Notes: a model not told the origin generated them from the sequence alone. A stretch of 64,000 bases of DNA from Profundibacterium mesophilum KAUST100406-0324 (GCF_009835145.1 NZ_APKE01000020.1:1-64000), one strand, 5' to 3'. Positions 8,010 through 22,003 are shown, numbered from the stretch's first letter. Numbers and translations: made by a program.

Positions 8010-8184
8010 CTGCTCCGCCTTCCAGATTGATGTCGGAGGGAAGATCGGTCTGATGACCTCGGTGCGGAAAACGATGGGATGGCGGGACTCGCAGGTTCTT
8101 CCCGCGGGCCGAGCGAGGCGCTCGAGGTGATCTGTGGGGCAACTTGTGGGGCAGTTTTCGAAGGAAACACCTGCAAACACGCAA

Positions 8185-8207
8185 AAAACCCAGCATTGCT
8201 GGGTTTT
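8185..8207 (-). terminator. terminator downstream of tRNA-Leu
   Basis: AAAACCCAGCA and TGCTGGGTTTT form a near-continuous palindrome; read on the minus strand a run of T residues follows the hairpin. It starts 12 bases after the tRNA CCA end and can also work in the other direction. Confidence 0.75.
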
Positions 8208-8219
8208 CGAGCTTGACGA

Positions 8220-8305
8220 TGGTGCCCAGGAGAGGACTCGAACCTCCACACCCTTGCGAGTACTAGCACCTGAAGCTAGCGCGTCTACCATTCCGCCACC
8301 TGGGC
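8220..8305 (-). tRNA. tRNA-Leu (anticodon CAG)
   Basis: The minus strand folds as an 86-nt class II tRNA: acceptor arms GCCCAGG and CCTGGGC, discriminator A, an encoded CCA end, anticodon stem CTAGC/GCTAG around loop TTCAGGT (anticodon CAG), a long variable arm, and a T arm with GGTTCGAGTCC. It marks the boundary between the low-GC island on one side and core genes on the other. The 3' end of the tRNA faces the island, as expected when an element integrates in a tRNA gene. The 215 bases to the next gene hold nothing that I can name. Confidence 0.95.
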
Positions 8306-8520
8306 AGGTGTCGTGAGGGGCGATTTACAGAGCCTGCGCGGGGCTGTCAACGCGCAATCCGAAGAAGTTCAGAGAGCCCGCGCGGATAAGGCCGCCGCCG
8401 GGCTGCGGACCGCACGCGCAGGCCCGGCGGGGCGCGCGCGGGACCCCTCCGGGGATTGAGGCTTGTATGGCGGGGGGGCGATGCGTAAACCCGTGAAGGA
8501 CCACGCAAGAGGGGTTTGTC

Positions 8521-9504
8521 ATGTCGAAACTCGTCACGATCTACGGCGGCTCGGGCTTTCTGGGGCGCAACATCGCACGCCGGATGGCGCGGGCGGGTTG
8601 GCGCGTGCGGGTTGCCGTGCGGCGGCCCAACGATGCGCAGTTCGTCCGGACCTATGGCGTGGTCGGGCAGGTCGAGCCGATCCTGTGCAACATCCGCGAC
8701 ACCGCGAGCGTGCGTGCCGCGATGCGCGGCGCCGATGCCGTGGTCAACTGCGTCGGTATCCTCGCCGAAGGGGGCAAGCAGGGCTTCGAGGCGGTGCAGA
8801 GGGAGGGCGCGGCGCGCGTCGCCGAGCTTGCCGCCGAGCTTGGCATCGGACGACTGGTTCAGATCTCGGCCATCGGTGCCGATGAGCAGAGCGACAGCGC
8901 CTATGCGCGCAGCAAGGCACAGGGCGAAAAGGCGGTCCTCGAGGCATTCCCGGACGCGGTGATCCTGCGGCCTTCGATCATCTTCGGGCCGGGAGATTCG
9001 TTCTTCAACCGCTTCGGCGCCATGTCCCGTACGATGCCGATCATTCCCCTCGTGGGCGCGCAGACGCGGTTCCAGCCCGTTTTCGTCGACGATGTGGCGG
9101 CAGCGGCGGAAACCGCACTGCGCGATTCGTCGGTCAGCGGTGTTTACGAGCTTGGCGGGCCGGAGGTCGACACGTTCCGCGGATTGATGCGCCGCATGCT
9201 GGCAGTGACAGGACGCCGCCGCGCGGTGATCGGCCTGCCCTTCTGGCTCGGCGGGATCATGGGGGCGAGTTTCGATCTTCTCAAGACGCTCAGTGGCGGT
9301 CTGATCGCCGGCCCTATCACCCGCGATCAGGTGCGCAACCTTCGCCGGGACAACGTGGTGTCACCCGGCGCGCGCGGTCTTGAGGACCTGGGCATCACGC
9401 CGATGGCGATGGGTGCGATCCTGCCCGAATACCTGTGGCGTTTCCGGCGCGACGGCCAGTATGCCGACATCATGAAGAGCGCCAAGAACCTGCGCGGCGA
9501 GTGA
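8521..9504 (+). CDS. complex I NDUFA9-like NAD(P)-binding SDR protein
   Basis: An extended-type short-chain dehydrogenase of 327 aa. The N-terminal Rossmann motif is GGSGFLGRNIARR (about residues 9-21), followed by VVNCVGI at about 77-83 and an SAIGADEQSDSAYARSK segment. It lacks a typical YxxxK catalytic pair in the usual context (Y then ARSK), as in the NDUFA9 family, whose members bind NADPH in or near respiratory complex I and may also act in quinone-related or house-keeping reductions. A GAGGGG ribosome-binding site lies before the ATG. Core gene with normal composition. The exact role in bacteria is not settled. Confidence 0.85.
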   Translation: MSKLVTIYGGSGFLGRNIARRMARAGWRVRVAVRRPNDAQFVRTYGVVGQVEPILCNIRDTASVRAAMRGADAVVNCVGILAEGGKQGFEAVQREGAARVAELAAELGIGRLVQISAIGADEQSDSAYARSKAQGEKAVLEAFPDAVILRPSIIFGPGDSFFNRFGAMSRTMPIIPLVGAQTRFQPVFVDDVAAAAETALRDSSVSGVYELGGPEVDTFRGLMRRMLAVTGRRRAVIGLPFWLGGIMGASFDLLKTLSGGLIAGPITRDQVRNLRRDNVVSPGARGLEDLGITPMAMGAILPEYLWRFRRDGQYADIMKSAKNLRGE

Positions 9505-9549
9505 GGCGTCCCGGACGGCGCGTCCGCGAATGGCGTGCCGCCGGGCCGT

Positions 9550-10353
9550 TCAGGCATAGGCGACCCAGAGCAGCACCGCCCCGAGGATCAGCCGGTAGAC
9601 CACGTAAGGGGTGAAGCTGACGCTGCGCAGCAGGCGCATCATCAAGATCAGCGCGAGGAGCGCGGCGACGAAGGCCAGAAGCGCCGCGATCGCTCCGTCG
9701 CGCAGCAATCCCGGGGCGGGATCACCGAGCACATCGAGGCCGAGAAGCGCGCCAGATGCCATGATCGTCGGGATCGACATCAGCATCGAGAGCCGTGCCG
9801 CGTCCTCGCGCGCGTATCCCAGGTAGCGTCCCGCGGAGATGGTGATCCCCGACCGCGAGGTTCCGGGGATCAGGGCGACCGCCTGCCACAGGCCCATCAC
9901 GAGCGCATGGCGCAGCGTCCAGTCGCGGGTTTCCCGCCGCTCGGGGCCCTTCTGGTCGGTCCAGTAAAGAACGATCCCGAAGACGATCATGGTCCAGCCG
10001 ATCACCGCGACGGAGCGCATCGCGTCGTCGAGCCCGGTCGCATGGAGCGCGAACCCGGCGAGGATCACCGGGATGGTCGCCACGACGAGCCCCCCGGCAA
10101 GCCGCGCCTCGCGCCGATCGAGTTGCCCGCGCAGCAGAGACGCGATGCCCGCCAGTGCCTCGGCGACCTCGCGGCGGAAATAGACGATCACTGCCCCAAG
10201 GGTGCCGACATGCACCGCGACATCGATCGTCTGCCCTTGGTCGGCGAGCCCGCTGAGCATTGGGAGGAGGATCAGGTGACCGGAGGAGGAGACGGGAAGA
10301 AACTCGGTCAGGCCCTGGATAAGGGCGACGAGAAGCAGATGGAGGAGGGTCAT
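9550..10353 (-). CDS. uppP: undecaprenyl-diphosphatase UppP (BacA)
   Basis: This membrane enzyme dephosphorylates undecaprenyl pyrophosphate to recycle the lipid carrier for peptidoglycan and other envelope polymers; overexpression gives bacitracin resistance. The 267-aa product has the two family motifs: GLTEFLPVSSSGH near the N-terminus (about residues 14-26) and PGTSRSGITI in the middle. About seven or eight hydrophobic segments follow the usual pattern, including VAVHVGTLGAVIVYF and LLAFVAALLALILMMRLL. It converges with the upstream SDR gene (45 bases between stops) and is divergent from gltD. Length is normal for the family. Confidence 0.95.
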   Translation of the reverse strand: MTLLHLLLVALIQGLTEFLPVSSSGHLILLPMLSGLADQGQTIDVAVHVGTLGAVIVYFRREVAEALAGIASLLRGQLDRREARLAGGLVVATIPVILAGFALHATGLDDAMRSVAVIGWTMIVFGIVLYWTDQKGPERRETRDWTLRHALVMGLWQAVALIPGTSRSGITISAGRYLGYAREDAARLSMLMSIPTIMASGALLGLDVLGDPAPGLLRDGAIAALLAFVAALLALILMMRLLRSVSFTPYVVYRLILGAVLLWVAYA

Positions 10354-10568
10354 GTCACCATGCGAGCCGGGAGAATCCCGGCCAACCTAACAGACTGCCA
10401 TGCGGGGGTAAGGACAATAAAAGATCCACATCGGACCTATTACAGTGAAAATTCACGCGGCCCTGTGCCATTTCTTGCCACAATTCGCTATATAGGTAAG
10501 CAATGCTGCCTTTTATCGTTCCGCGCTTCGGTATAGAAGGCTTTGGACCTTGCATTCGGAGAAACGAG

Positions 10569-12005
10569 ATGGCCGAGCAGCGCATGCTGAAATTCGTGAC
10601 TGTGGACCGCGACATGCCTGAAAAGCGGCCGCCGCAGCTCAGGCGCGAGGATTTCGGCGAGATCTACCGCGAATTCGCGGATGCCAAGGCGGCCGAGCAA
10701 TCCTCGCGTTGCAGCCAGTGCGGCGTGCCCTATTGCCAGAGCCATTGCCCGCTGCACAACAACATTCCCGACTGGCTGCGCCTGACCGCCGAGGGGCGTC
10801 TGCGCGAGGCCTACGAGATCAGCCAGGCGACCAATACCTTCCCCGAGATCTGCGGCCGCATCTGCCCGCAGGATCGGCTTTGCGAGGGCAATTGCGTCAT
10901 CGAGCAATCCGGCCACGGCACCGTCACCATCGGCGCGGTCGAGAAATACATCAACGACACGGCGATGGAGGAGGGCTGGGTGCAGCCGATCCGCCCCGCC
11001 TACGAGCGCGAGGAAAGCGTCGCCGTGATCGGCTCGGGGCCCGGCGGGCTTTCGGCGGCCGACATGCTGCGCCGCGCCGGGGTGCAGGTCACCGTCTACG
11101 AGCGGCAGGACCGCGCCGGCGGCCTGATGACCTATGGCATTCCCGGCTTCAAGCTCGAGAAGGATGTCGTGATGAAGCGCATCGCCCAGCTCGAGGATGG
11201 CGGCGTCACCTTCGTGCTCGGCTGCGATGTCGGCCGCGACGTGAGCTTCGACGAGCTGCGTGCCAAGCATGACGCCATCCTGATCGCCACCGGCGTCTAC
11301 AAGAGCCGCGACCTGGAGGCGCCGGGGATCGGTGCGCAGGGGATCGTGCGGGCGCTCGACTACCTGACGGCGTCCAACCGCAAGAGCTTCGGCGACGAAG
11401 TGCCCGAATTCGACAATGGCGAGCTGAATGCCGAAGGCAAGAAGGTCGTCGTGATCGGCGGCGGCGATACGGCGATGGATTGCGTGCGCACCGCCATCCG
11501 GCAGGGCGCGAGCAGCGTGAAATGTCTCTATCGCCGGGACCGTGACAACATGCCCGGCAGCCAGCGCGAGGTCGCCAATGCCGAGGAGGAGGGGGTCGAG
11601 TTCGTCTGGCTCTCCGGTCCGCGCGGCTTTCACGGCGAGCGCGTCTCGGGCGTGATGGTGCACAAGATGCGCCTTGGCGCGCCCGATGCGACGGGCCGCC
11701 GGATGCCCGAACTGATCGAGGGGGCCGATTACGTCGAGGAGGCCGATCTGGTGATCAAGGCGCTCGGTTTCGAGCCCGAGGACCTGCCCAAGCTCTGGGG
11801 CGTCGAGGGGCTTGAGGTGACGCGCTGGGGCACGGTCACGGCCGATTTCCGCACGCATGAGACGAGCCTGCCGGGGGTTTACGCCTGCGGCGACATCCAG
11901 CGCGGCGCCAGCCTCGTCGTCTGGGCGATCCGCGACGGCCGCGAGGCCGCCGATGCGATCCTCACCCAGATCAACACGGCCTCCGCCGGGGTGGCCGCCG
12001 AATAG
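10569..12005 (+). CDS. gltD: glutamate synthase (NADPH) small subunit
   Basis: GltD passes electrons from NADPH through FAD and iron-sulfur clusters to the large subunit for glutamate formation from glutamine and 2-oxoglutarate. The 478-aa product has two N-terminal cysteine groups (CSQCGVPYCQSHCP and CGRICPQDRLCEGNC), an FAD-binding GSGPGGLSAA, an NADPH-binding IGGGDTAMD and a closing ACGDIQRGASLVVWAI segment. I start it at the ATG at 10569, which has GGAG seven bases upstream; the open frame continues to 10503 without a ribosome-binding site. gltB follows after 116-122 bases, so the order is small subunit first. Strong assignment. Confidence 0.96.
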   Translation: MAEQRMLKFVTVDRDMPEKRPPQLRREDFGEIYREFADAKAAEQSSRCSQCGVPYCQSHCPLHNNIPDWLRLTAEGRLREAYEISQATNTFPEICGRICPQDRLCEGNCVIEQSGHGTVTIGAVEKYINDTAMEEGWVQPIRPAYEREESVAVIGSGPGGLSAADMLRRAGVQVTVYERQDRAGGLMTYGIPGFKLEKDVVMKRIAQLEDGGVTFVLGCDVGRDVSFDELRAKHDAILIATGVYKSRDLEAPGIGAQGIVRALDYLTASNRKSFGDEVPEFDNGELNAEGKKVVVIGGGDTAMDCVRTAIRQGASSVKCLYRRDRDNMPGSQREVANAEEEGVEFVWLSGPRGFHGERVSGVMVHKMRLGAPDATGRRMPELIEGADYVEEADLVIKALGFEPEDLPKLWGVEGLEVTRWGTVTADFRTHETSLPGVYACGDIQRGASLVVWAIRDGREAADAILTQINTASAGVAAE

Positions 12006-12121
12006 GCGCGCCCGGCGCGCAACCATCCAGCGCCGCGCGCCGGCACCCTTCGGGGGATGGCCGGCGGGGCGGATCACGTTTGACAGGGCACCGGCACGGA
12101 ATGCCCCCTTCGAAGTGGAAG

Positions 12122-16666
<4,545 letters not shown>

Positions 16667-16697
16667 GCGCGGCGCCCGGATACCGGGACGGCGAAAG

Positions 16698-16726
16698 GGG
16701 CGGCTCCTTGCGGGGGCCGCCCTTCT
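16698..16726 (+). terminator. terminator after gltB
   Basis: GGGCGGC (16698-16704) pairs with GCCGCCC (16716-16722) around an 11-base loop, followed by TTCTT. It lies 32 bases after the gltB stop codon. Confidence 0.65.
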
Positions 16727-16861
16727 TCATGGCTGGCTGGCAGCGCCGGCGGGGGGATGGCGCCGCGAACAGCGCCGCGCCGAACGCCCCTCTCGAACGG
16801 CAAACGGCGACCCCTAGGGGCCGCCGTTCTCCTGGCTTCGTCCGAGAGGGAGGGCGCGTGG

Positions 16862-17185
16862 TTACTGCGCAACCATCTGCTTCTGGACAGCCTGGTTCAG
16901 CGCCTGGCTCGACGAGGTCGCATCACAAGCGGCGTCCCCGTCCTTCTTGCCCTGGGCAAGGACGTTGGCCTGCACGTCGCAGACGGTGGCCGCGATGCCG
17001 ACGGGAACCTGCACCGTCACCGGGATCTGGCTGACATTGACATCGAGATCGCGCGCGATGTCATTGGCGATGTCGTTGTTGCTCAGATTGACGCTGACGA
17101 GATTGTTGGCATTGACCTGCGCGGCGAGCGGCGCGCTGCTGAGCGCGAGACCGACGAGGGCGGGTGCGATGTAATTCCGGATCAT
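16862..17185 (-). CDS. small secreted hypothetical protein
   Basis: A 107-aa product with a clear Sec signal peptide (MIRNYIAPALVGLALSSAPL, cleavage likely after AAQ or nearby). The mature part is short, polar and Asn-rich, with two cysteines (VCDVQ and ACDAT) that could form one disulfide bond in the periplasm, and ends QKQMVAQ. I do not recognise a named family. It lies alone between the convergent gltB and the divergent mtgA. Codon use is like the core genes. Confidence 0.7.
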   Translation of the reverse strand: MIRNYIAPALVGLALSSAPLAAQVNANNLVSVNLSNNDIANDIARDLDVNVSQIPVTVQVPVGIAATVCDVQANVLAQGKKDGDAACDATSSSQALNQAVQKQMVAQ

Positions 17186-17377
17186 GATACGTCTCCGTTC
17201 TGGTTACTGACAGGGAGCAAACGTCGTCCCCCGCGAACAGGTTCATCCATGGGGCCGCCCGAAAGATGGCTCGGCGGCCAGGCGCTCAAACGGCACCGAA
17301 GGCTCGGCACCCCGCCGCCCAGACCCCCCGCCCCGCCGTGCGCTTGACCGGCGCGCCGCATCCGTGTTCATGGGCGC

Positions 17378-18106
17378 ATGGCCCAGAAGACCGTCAAGAA
17401 AGCCCCGAAAGGGGCCAAGCGCGCGAAACGCCGGCGCCCCGCCATCACGGCCCTGATCTGGATCAGGCGCCTCGTGCTGGCCGTCATCGCGATCCTGGCC
17501 CTCGCGGTGTCGCTCTACACGGTGCTCGACCCCCCGATCACGCCATACATGATGGCCGAACGCGCGCGTCTCGGCAGCATCGATCACCAATGGGTCCCGC
17601 TCGAAGAGGTCGCGCCTGTCATGGCCCGTGCCGCCGTCGCGGCGGAGGATGCGAATTTCTGCGTTCACTGGGGCTTCGACATGGCCGCCATCCGCACCGC
17701 GATCGCGGCCGGCGGCAATCGCGGCGCCTCGACCATCAGCCAGCAGACGGTCAAGAACGTCTACCTGTGGCAGGGACGCTCGTGGTTCCGCAAGGCGATG
17801 GAGGCGGTCATCACGCCGGCCGTCGAGGCGGTCTGGAGCAAGAGGCGCATCCTCGAGGTCTATCTCAACATCGCCGAGTTCGACGCCGGCGTCTTCGGCA
17901 TCGAAGCGGCCGCCCGGCACTATTTCGGCAAGGGCCCCGCCGATCTGAGCGCGACGGAGGCCTCGCGGCTCGCCGCGATCCTGCCCGATCCCAAGGGGCG
18001 CTCGGCCTCGCGTCCGAGCGACTTCGTCCGCCAGCGCGGCAGGCAGATCGCCGACGGGGCGGCGACGATCCGCGGCGATGGGCGCAGCGCCTGCTTCGAG
18101 AGTTGA
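17378..18106 (+). CDS. mtgA: monofunctional peptidoglycan glycosyltransferase
   Basis: MtgA polymerises lipid II into glycan strands outside the cytoplasmic membrane. The 242-aa product has a basic cytoplasmic N-terminus (residues 1-22), one membrane anchor (about 25-50, LVLAVIAILALAVSLYTVL) and the GT51 domain. Family motifs seen are the catalytic EDANFCVHWGFD (Glu at about residue 89), GASTISQQTVKN, and RRILEVYLNIAEFDAGVFG. No transpeptidase domain follows, so it is the single-function type. It reads toward the GST gene 57 bases downstream. A ribosome-binding site is not obvious, but the start fits the family length. Confidence 0.94.
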   Translation: MAQKTVKKAPKGAKRAKRRRPAITALIWIRRLVLAVIAILALAVSLYTVLDPPITPYMMAERARLGSIDHQWVPLEEVAPVMARAAVAAEDANFCVHWGFDMAAIRTAIAAGGNRGASTISQQTVKNVYLWQGRSWFRKAMEAVITPAVEAVWSKRRILEVYLNIAEFDAGVFGIEAAARHYFGKGPADLSATEASRLAAILPDPKGRSASRPSDFVRQRGRQIADGAATIRGDGRSACFES

Positions 18107-18163
18107 ACTGCCGGCCGTAAACCGGCATGCAGGAGCAGGTCCCACAGAACGATCGCAGTTCAC

Positions 18164-18829
18164 ATGAATCGCCTTTATCACGTCCCGCTGTCGCCCTTCT
18201 GCCGCAAGGTCAGGCTCTCGCTCGCCGAGAAACGGATCGAGGTCGAGCTGGTCGAGGAGCGCTACTGGGAGCAGGACGCCGACTTCCTTCGCCGAAATCC
18301 CGCCGGGAAGGTCCCTGTGCTCAAGATGGGCGGCATGGTCCTGGCGGAGAGCCAGGCGATCTGCGAATATATCGAGGAGATCCAGCCCGATCCCCCTTTG
18401 CTGCCGAGCACCGCGCAGGGCCGCTACGAAGCGCGCCGCCTGACCGCCTGGTTCGACGACAAGTTCTTTCACGAGGTCACGAAGAAGCTGCTCTACGAAC
18501 GGGTGAACAAGAAGGTCATGGGACAGGGCTACCCGGACAGCACCAATGTCAAGAAGGGTGCCAAGGCGATCAAGTTCCATCTCGACTACATGAGCTGGCT
18601 TCTGGATCAGCGCCGCTGGCTCGCGGGCGATCAGATGAGCATCGCCGATTTCGCCGCCGCTGCCCATCTGAGCTGCCTCGACTATATCAGCGATGTCGAC
18701 TGGAACCGTTCGGCCACGGTCAAGGACTGGTATGCCAAGATCAAGTCGCGCCCGGCCTTCAGGGGCATCCTCGCCGACCAGCTTCCCGGCTTCCTGCCGC
18801 CAAGGCATTATGCCAATCTCGACTTCTGA
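18164..18829 (+). CDS. glutathione S-transferase family protein
   Basis: A 221-aa protein with the thioredoxin-like N-terminal domain (LYHVPLSPFCRKVRLSL; the SPFCRKVR element carries the possible active-site Ser/Cys) and the conserved NPAGKVPVL and ESQAICEYIEE elements that bind glutathione. An all-helical C-terminal domain follows, with a WLAGDQMSIADFAAA motif typical of GST helix 6. Substrate cannot be told from sequence. It lies between mtgA and queG on the same strand without overlap, so co-transcription is possible but not demonstrated. The Shine-Dalgarno is weak. Confidence 0.88.
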   Translation: MNRLYHVPLSPFCRKVRLSLAEKRIEVELVEERYWEQDADFLRRNPAGKVPVLKMGGMVLAESQAICEYIEEIQPDPPLLPSTAQGRYEARRLTAWFDDKFFHEVTKKLLYERVNKKVMGQGYPDSTNVKKGAKAIKFHLDYMSWLLDQRRWLAGDQMSIADFAAAAHLSCLDYISDVDWNRSATVKDWYAKIKSRPAFRGILADQLPGFLPPRHYANLDF

Positions 18830-18946
18830 GACGCCGCCCCGCGCCGAGGCGGGGGCGCCCCGCATGTCTTCGCATCCCGCGCGCCCCTTCATCTTCGTGC
18901 AAATACCTTCCGGGGGTCCGGGGGCGGACGGCCCCCGGCCTTTCCC

Positions 18947-20011
18947 ATGAGCGGTGATGCCGGCGCCTTGAAGGACGCGTTGGGCCGCGAGGCGAGGGAA
19001 GCCGGTTTCACCCTCATGGGTATCTGCCGCCCCGACGCGATCCCCGAGGCCGCCGGCAGGCTCGCCAGCTTCGTCGGCGAGGGCCGCCACGGCCAGATGG
19101 AATGGATGGCCGAGCGGAGGGGCTGGCGCGGCGACCCCGCCGCCCTCTGGCCGCAGGCACGCTCCGTCATCATGCTGGCCCAGAGCTACACGCCCGAGCA
19201 CGACCCGCTCGCGGTCCTGTCGCAGCGGGACCGGGCCGCGATCTCGGTCTATGCCGGCCAGAAGGATTACCACGACATCGTCAAGAAGGCGCTCAAGCGG
19301 GTGGGCCGATGGCTGATCGCCCGGGCGCCGCAAGCGCAGATCAAGGTCTTCGTCGATACCGCGCCCGTCATGGAGAAGCCCCTCGCGGCGGCCGCGGGTC
19401 TGGGATGGCAGGGCAAGCATACCAACCTGCTCGGCCGCGAGATCGGCAACTGGGTCTTTCTCGGCGCGATCTTCACAACGCTCGAGCTGCCCCTCGATGC
19501 CCCCGCGCAGGAGCGTTGCGGAAGCTGCCGCAAATGTCTCGACATCTGCCCGACGAACGCGTTTCCCGCGCCGTTCCAGCTCGATGCGCGGCGCTGCATC
19601 TCCTATCTGACAATCGAGCATCGCGGCCCGGTCGATCCCGAGCTGCGGCCCCTGATGGGCAACCGGATCTACGGTTGCGACGATTGCCTCGCGATCTGCC
19701 CGTGGAACAAGTTCGCGGTCGAGGCCTCGGAGACGCGCTATGCGATGCGCCCCGATCTCGACGCACCGCCGCTGCGCGAGCTTGCCGCGCTCGACGATGC
19801 GGCATTCCGCGCGAAGTTCTCGGGCTCTCCCATCAAGCGGATCGGGCGGGACAGGTTCGTGCGCAACGTCTGTTACGCCATCGGCAATTCGGGCCGGCCC
19901 GACCTCCTGCCCGCGCTCATCCCGCTTCTGGACGATCCCGATCCGGCGGTTGCCGATGCCGCCCACTGGGCTAGGATGCGACTGACCCCCGGCAGGGCGG
20001 GGGAGAGCTGA
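18947..20011 (+). CDS. queG: epoxyqueuosine reductase
   Basis: QueG reduces epoxyqueuosine to queuosine in tRNA, the last step of this modification, using cobalamin and two [4Fe-4S] clusters. In the 354-aa product the N-terminal part carries the cobalamin-binding domain with [10 protein letters not shown] and [10 protein letters not shown]. Two cluster motifs follow: [16 protein letters not shown] and [11 protein letters not shown]. The C-terminal tail holds a HEAT-like piece ([20 protein letters not shown]). It is followed after 40 bases by the App1-type gene. Length and motifs match the family. Confidence 0.95.
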   Translation: MSGDAGALKDALGREAREAGFTLMGICRPDAIPEAAGRLASFVGEGRHGQMEWMAERRGWRGDPAALWPQARSVIMLAQSYTPEHDPLAVLSQRDRAAISVYAGQKDYHDIVKKALKRVGRWLIARAPQAQIKVFVDTAPVMEKPLAAAAGLGWQGKHTNLLGREIGNWVFLGAIFTTLELPLDAPAQERCGSCRKCLDICPTNAFPAPFQLDARRCISYLTIEHRGPVDPELRPLMGNRIYGCDDCLAICPWNKFAVEASETRYAMRPDLDAPPLRELAALDDAAFRAKFSGSPIKRIGRDRFVRNVCYAIGNSGRPDLLPALIPLLDDPDPAVADAAHWARMRLTPGRAGES

Positions 20012-20051
20012 ACGCCGCCGCGCAAGCGGCCGGCCAAGGATCGGAGGCGCC

Positions 20052-21083
20052 GTGGCGCAGGGAAGCTGGCTGCACCGTGCAGCGCTCGCGGCGGAACGCG
20101 GGATCGACAGAATTCGCCCGGCCCGCAAGTCGGACACCCCCGTGATCGACCCCCACAGGGGCTACAGCACGCCGGAGGGGCTGGTTCTGCGTGGCCGCGT
20201 GCTGGCCTCCTTGCGGAGCACCGCGCCGCATCCCGATCACGGCCTGCTCGACAATCTCAAGCAGATGGCCGGGCTCTTCCTGACCGATGAGCTTCCCGGC
20301 ATCACCGTTTGCGCCCCGGCGCATGACGTGCGCGCGGTGAGCGACGAGGAAGGATATTTCTCGCTCGTCGTGCCGCGCTCGGCGGCCGGCGATCTGCCCG
20401 GCTGGCACGAGATCGCGCTCGAGGTCGACGGGGTTCCCGCCTCGCGGGTCGGCTGCCCGGTGCTCGTCACGGACAGCCGGGCAGAGATCGGCGTGATCTC
20501 CGATATCGACGATACGATGATGCAGACCGGGGCCTATTCCCTCGCGCTCAACCTCTGGACCACCTTCACCGGCTCCTCCCTGACGCGGAAGGTCTTCGAG
20601 GACAGCGTGGTGCTGATCGACCACCTCTCGGGCCATGGCCGCAACCCGGTCTTCTATGTCAGCTCCTCGCCATGGAACCTGCACAGTTTCCTGGTTCGCG
20701 TCTTCGCGCAGGCGGGGCTGACGGCGGGGCCGATGTTCCTGCGCGATTACGGTCTGGGCGAGGGGCAGTTCATCACCAACACCCATGGCGATCACAAGGG
20801 CGCCGCGATCGACCTGATCCTCGAGGCCAATCCGGGCCTGCCCTTCGTGCTGATCGGCGATACGGGCCAGCATGACGCGGAGGTCTATCTGGAGGCCGCG
20901 CACAGGCATGGCGGGCGCATCGCGGCGGTGATCCTGCGCGAGCCCGGCCCCGGCCCCGACGAGGCGAGCCGGGTGGCCATGGCCTCGATGAAACGCCTTG
21001 GCCTCAGGGTCGAGCATGGCAGCGACTTCTACGGCCTTGCAGAGGCGCTCGAGCGCAGCGGGATCGGGCCGGGAAGATCATGA
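20052..21083 (+). CDS. App1-type (DUF2183) phosphatase domain protein
   Basis: A 343-aa protein with the HAD-like motif SDIDDTMMQTG (about residues 156-166), the DxDxT nucleophile of the App1/DUF2183 family. The yeast member is a phosphatidate phosphatase; the substrate of bacterial members is not known. A downstream SSSPWNL and HGDHKGAAI, plus GDTGQHDAEVY, fit later HAD motifs. The N-terminal half has a beta-sandwich-like region (VLRGRVLASL ... EEGYFSLVVP). Translation starts at GTG 20052, with GGAGG four bases before it. Its stop overlaps the start of the next gene by 4 bases (ATGA), implying one operon with the DMT transporter. Confidence 0.85.
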   Translation: MAQGSWLHRAALAAERGIDRIRPARKSDTPVIDPHRGYSTPEGLVLRGRVLASLRSTAPHPDHGLLDNLKQMAGLFLTDELPGITVCAPAHDVRAVSDEEGYFSLVVPRSAAGDLPGWHEIALEVDGVPASRVGCPVLVTDSRAEIGVISDIDDTMMQTGAYSLALNLWTTFTGSSLTRKVFEDSVVLIDHLSGHGRNPVFYVSSSPWNLHSFLVRVFAQAGLTAGPMFLRDYGLGEGQFITNTHGDHKGAAIDLILEANPGLPFVLIGDTGQHDAEVYLEAAHRHGGRIAAVILREPGPGPDEASRVAMASMKRLGLRVEHGSDFYGLAEALERSGIGPGRS

Positions 21084-22003
21084 ACCCGCTCAGGGCCATC
21101 GGGCTGAAACTCGTCTCGGTCGCCCTCTTCGTCGCCATGTCCGCCCTCATCAAGGCCAGCTCGGACGCGGTGCCCCCCGGCGAGGCAGTGTTCTTCCGCT
21201 CCCTCTTCGCGATCCCGGTCATCCTCGCATGGCTGCTCTGGCGGGGCGATCTGTCCCATGGGCTGCGTACCCGCGATCCGGTCGGGCACCTGATGCGCGG
21301 GCTCGTGGGCTCGATGGCGATGGGGGCGAGCTTCGCCGGTCTCGCGCTGCTGCCCTTCGCCGAGGTCAAGGCGATCGGCTATGCCTCGCCGCTCCTCGTC
21401 GTGATCTTCGCCGCGATGTTTCTTGGCGAGCAGGTCCGCCTCTTCAGGCTGGCAGCGGTCGGGCTGGGACTGGCGGGCGTGGTGGTCATCCTGTCGCCGC
21501 GCCTCACGGCGCTCGGGGAGGACGGGCTCGACAGGAGCCAGCAGCTCGGCGCGCTCCTGGTTCTCGCGGCGGCAACCTGCGCCGCGCTCGCGCAGGTCTT
21601 CGTGCGCCGCCTCGTCGCGCGCGAAAGCACCGCGGCCATCGTCTTCTGGTTCTCGGTCAGCGCGACGGTGCTCTCGCTGCTGACCTTGCCCCTTGGCTGG
21701 CGGATGCCCGGTCCGGTGGCGGCGGGAATGCTGGTGATCGCGGGCCTGCTTGGCGGGCTGGGACAGATTTTCCTCACCTCGGCCTACCGCCATGCCGATG
21801 CCGCCGTGGTCGCGCCTTTCGACTACGCCTCGATCTTCTTCGCCATCGCGATCGGTTACTGGGCCTTCGACGAGATCCCGGGCAGCCGGGTGATCGGCGG
21901 CGCGCTGCTGGTCATCGCCGCCGGCGTGCTGATCATCTGGCGCGAGCGCCAGCTCGGGCTGGCGCGCGGCAAGGCCCGTCCCGGCATGACGCCGCAGGGC
22001 TGA
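21080..22003 (+). CDS. DMT-family (EamA) transporter
   Basis: An integral membrane protein of 307 aa with about ten hydrophobic helices in two homologous halves. Each half is an EamA unit; the first ends near LSPRLTALG, the second near the C-terminus. Typical features are the early FRSLFAIPVILAWLLWRG and the middle LLVVIFAAMFLGEQVR segment. The family exports metabolites, drugs or amino acids and its members near the SAM transporter/RhaT type are common in alphaproteobacteria; the cargo here is unknown. It overlaps the App1-type gene by 4 bases. A short basic tail follows the last helix. Confidence 0.88.
   Translation: MNPLRAIGLKLVSVALFVAMSALIKASSDAVPPGEAVFFRSLFAIPVILAWLLWRGDLSHGLRTRDPVGHLMRGLVGSMAMGASFAGLALLPFAEVKAIGYASPLLVVIFAAMFLGEQVRLFRLAAVGLGLAGVVVILSPRLTALGEDGLDRSQQLGALLVLAAATCAALAQVFVRRLVARESTAAIVFWFSVSATVLSLLTLPLGWRMPGPVAAGMLVIAGLLGGLGQIFLTSAYRHADAAVVAPFDYASIFFAIAIGYWAFDEIPGSRVIGGALLVIAAGVLIIWRERQLGLARGKARPGMTPQG

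Noticed and set aside
7836-8291. A longer reverse-strand frame (151 aa) running through the tRNA
   Set aside because: It reads across the tRNA-Leu gene and its terminator, so only the C-terminal small gene with its own ribosome-binding site is kept.
17243-20137. A 964-aa minus-strand frame over mtgA, GST and queG
   Set aside because: Those three genes have clear family motifs on the plus strand; this frame has none.
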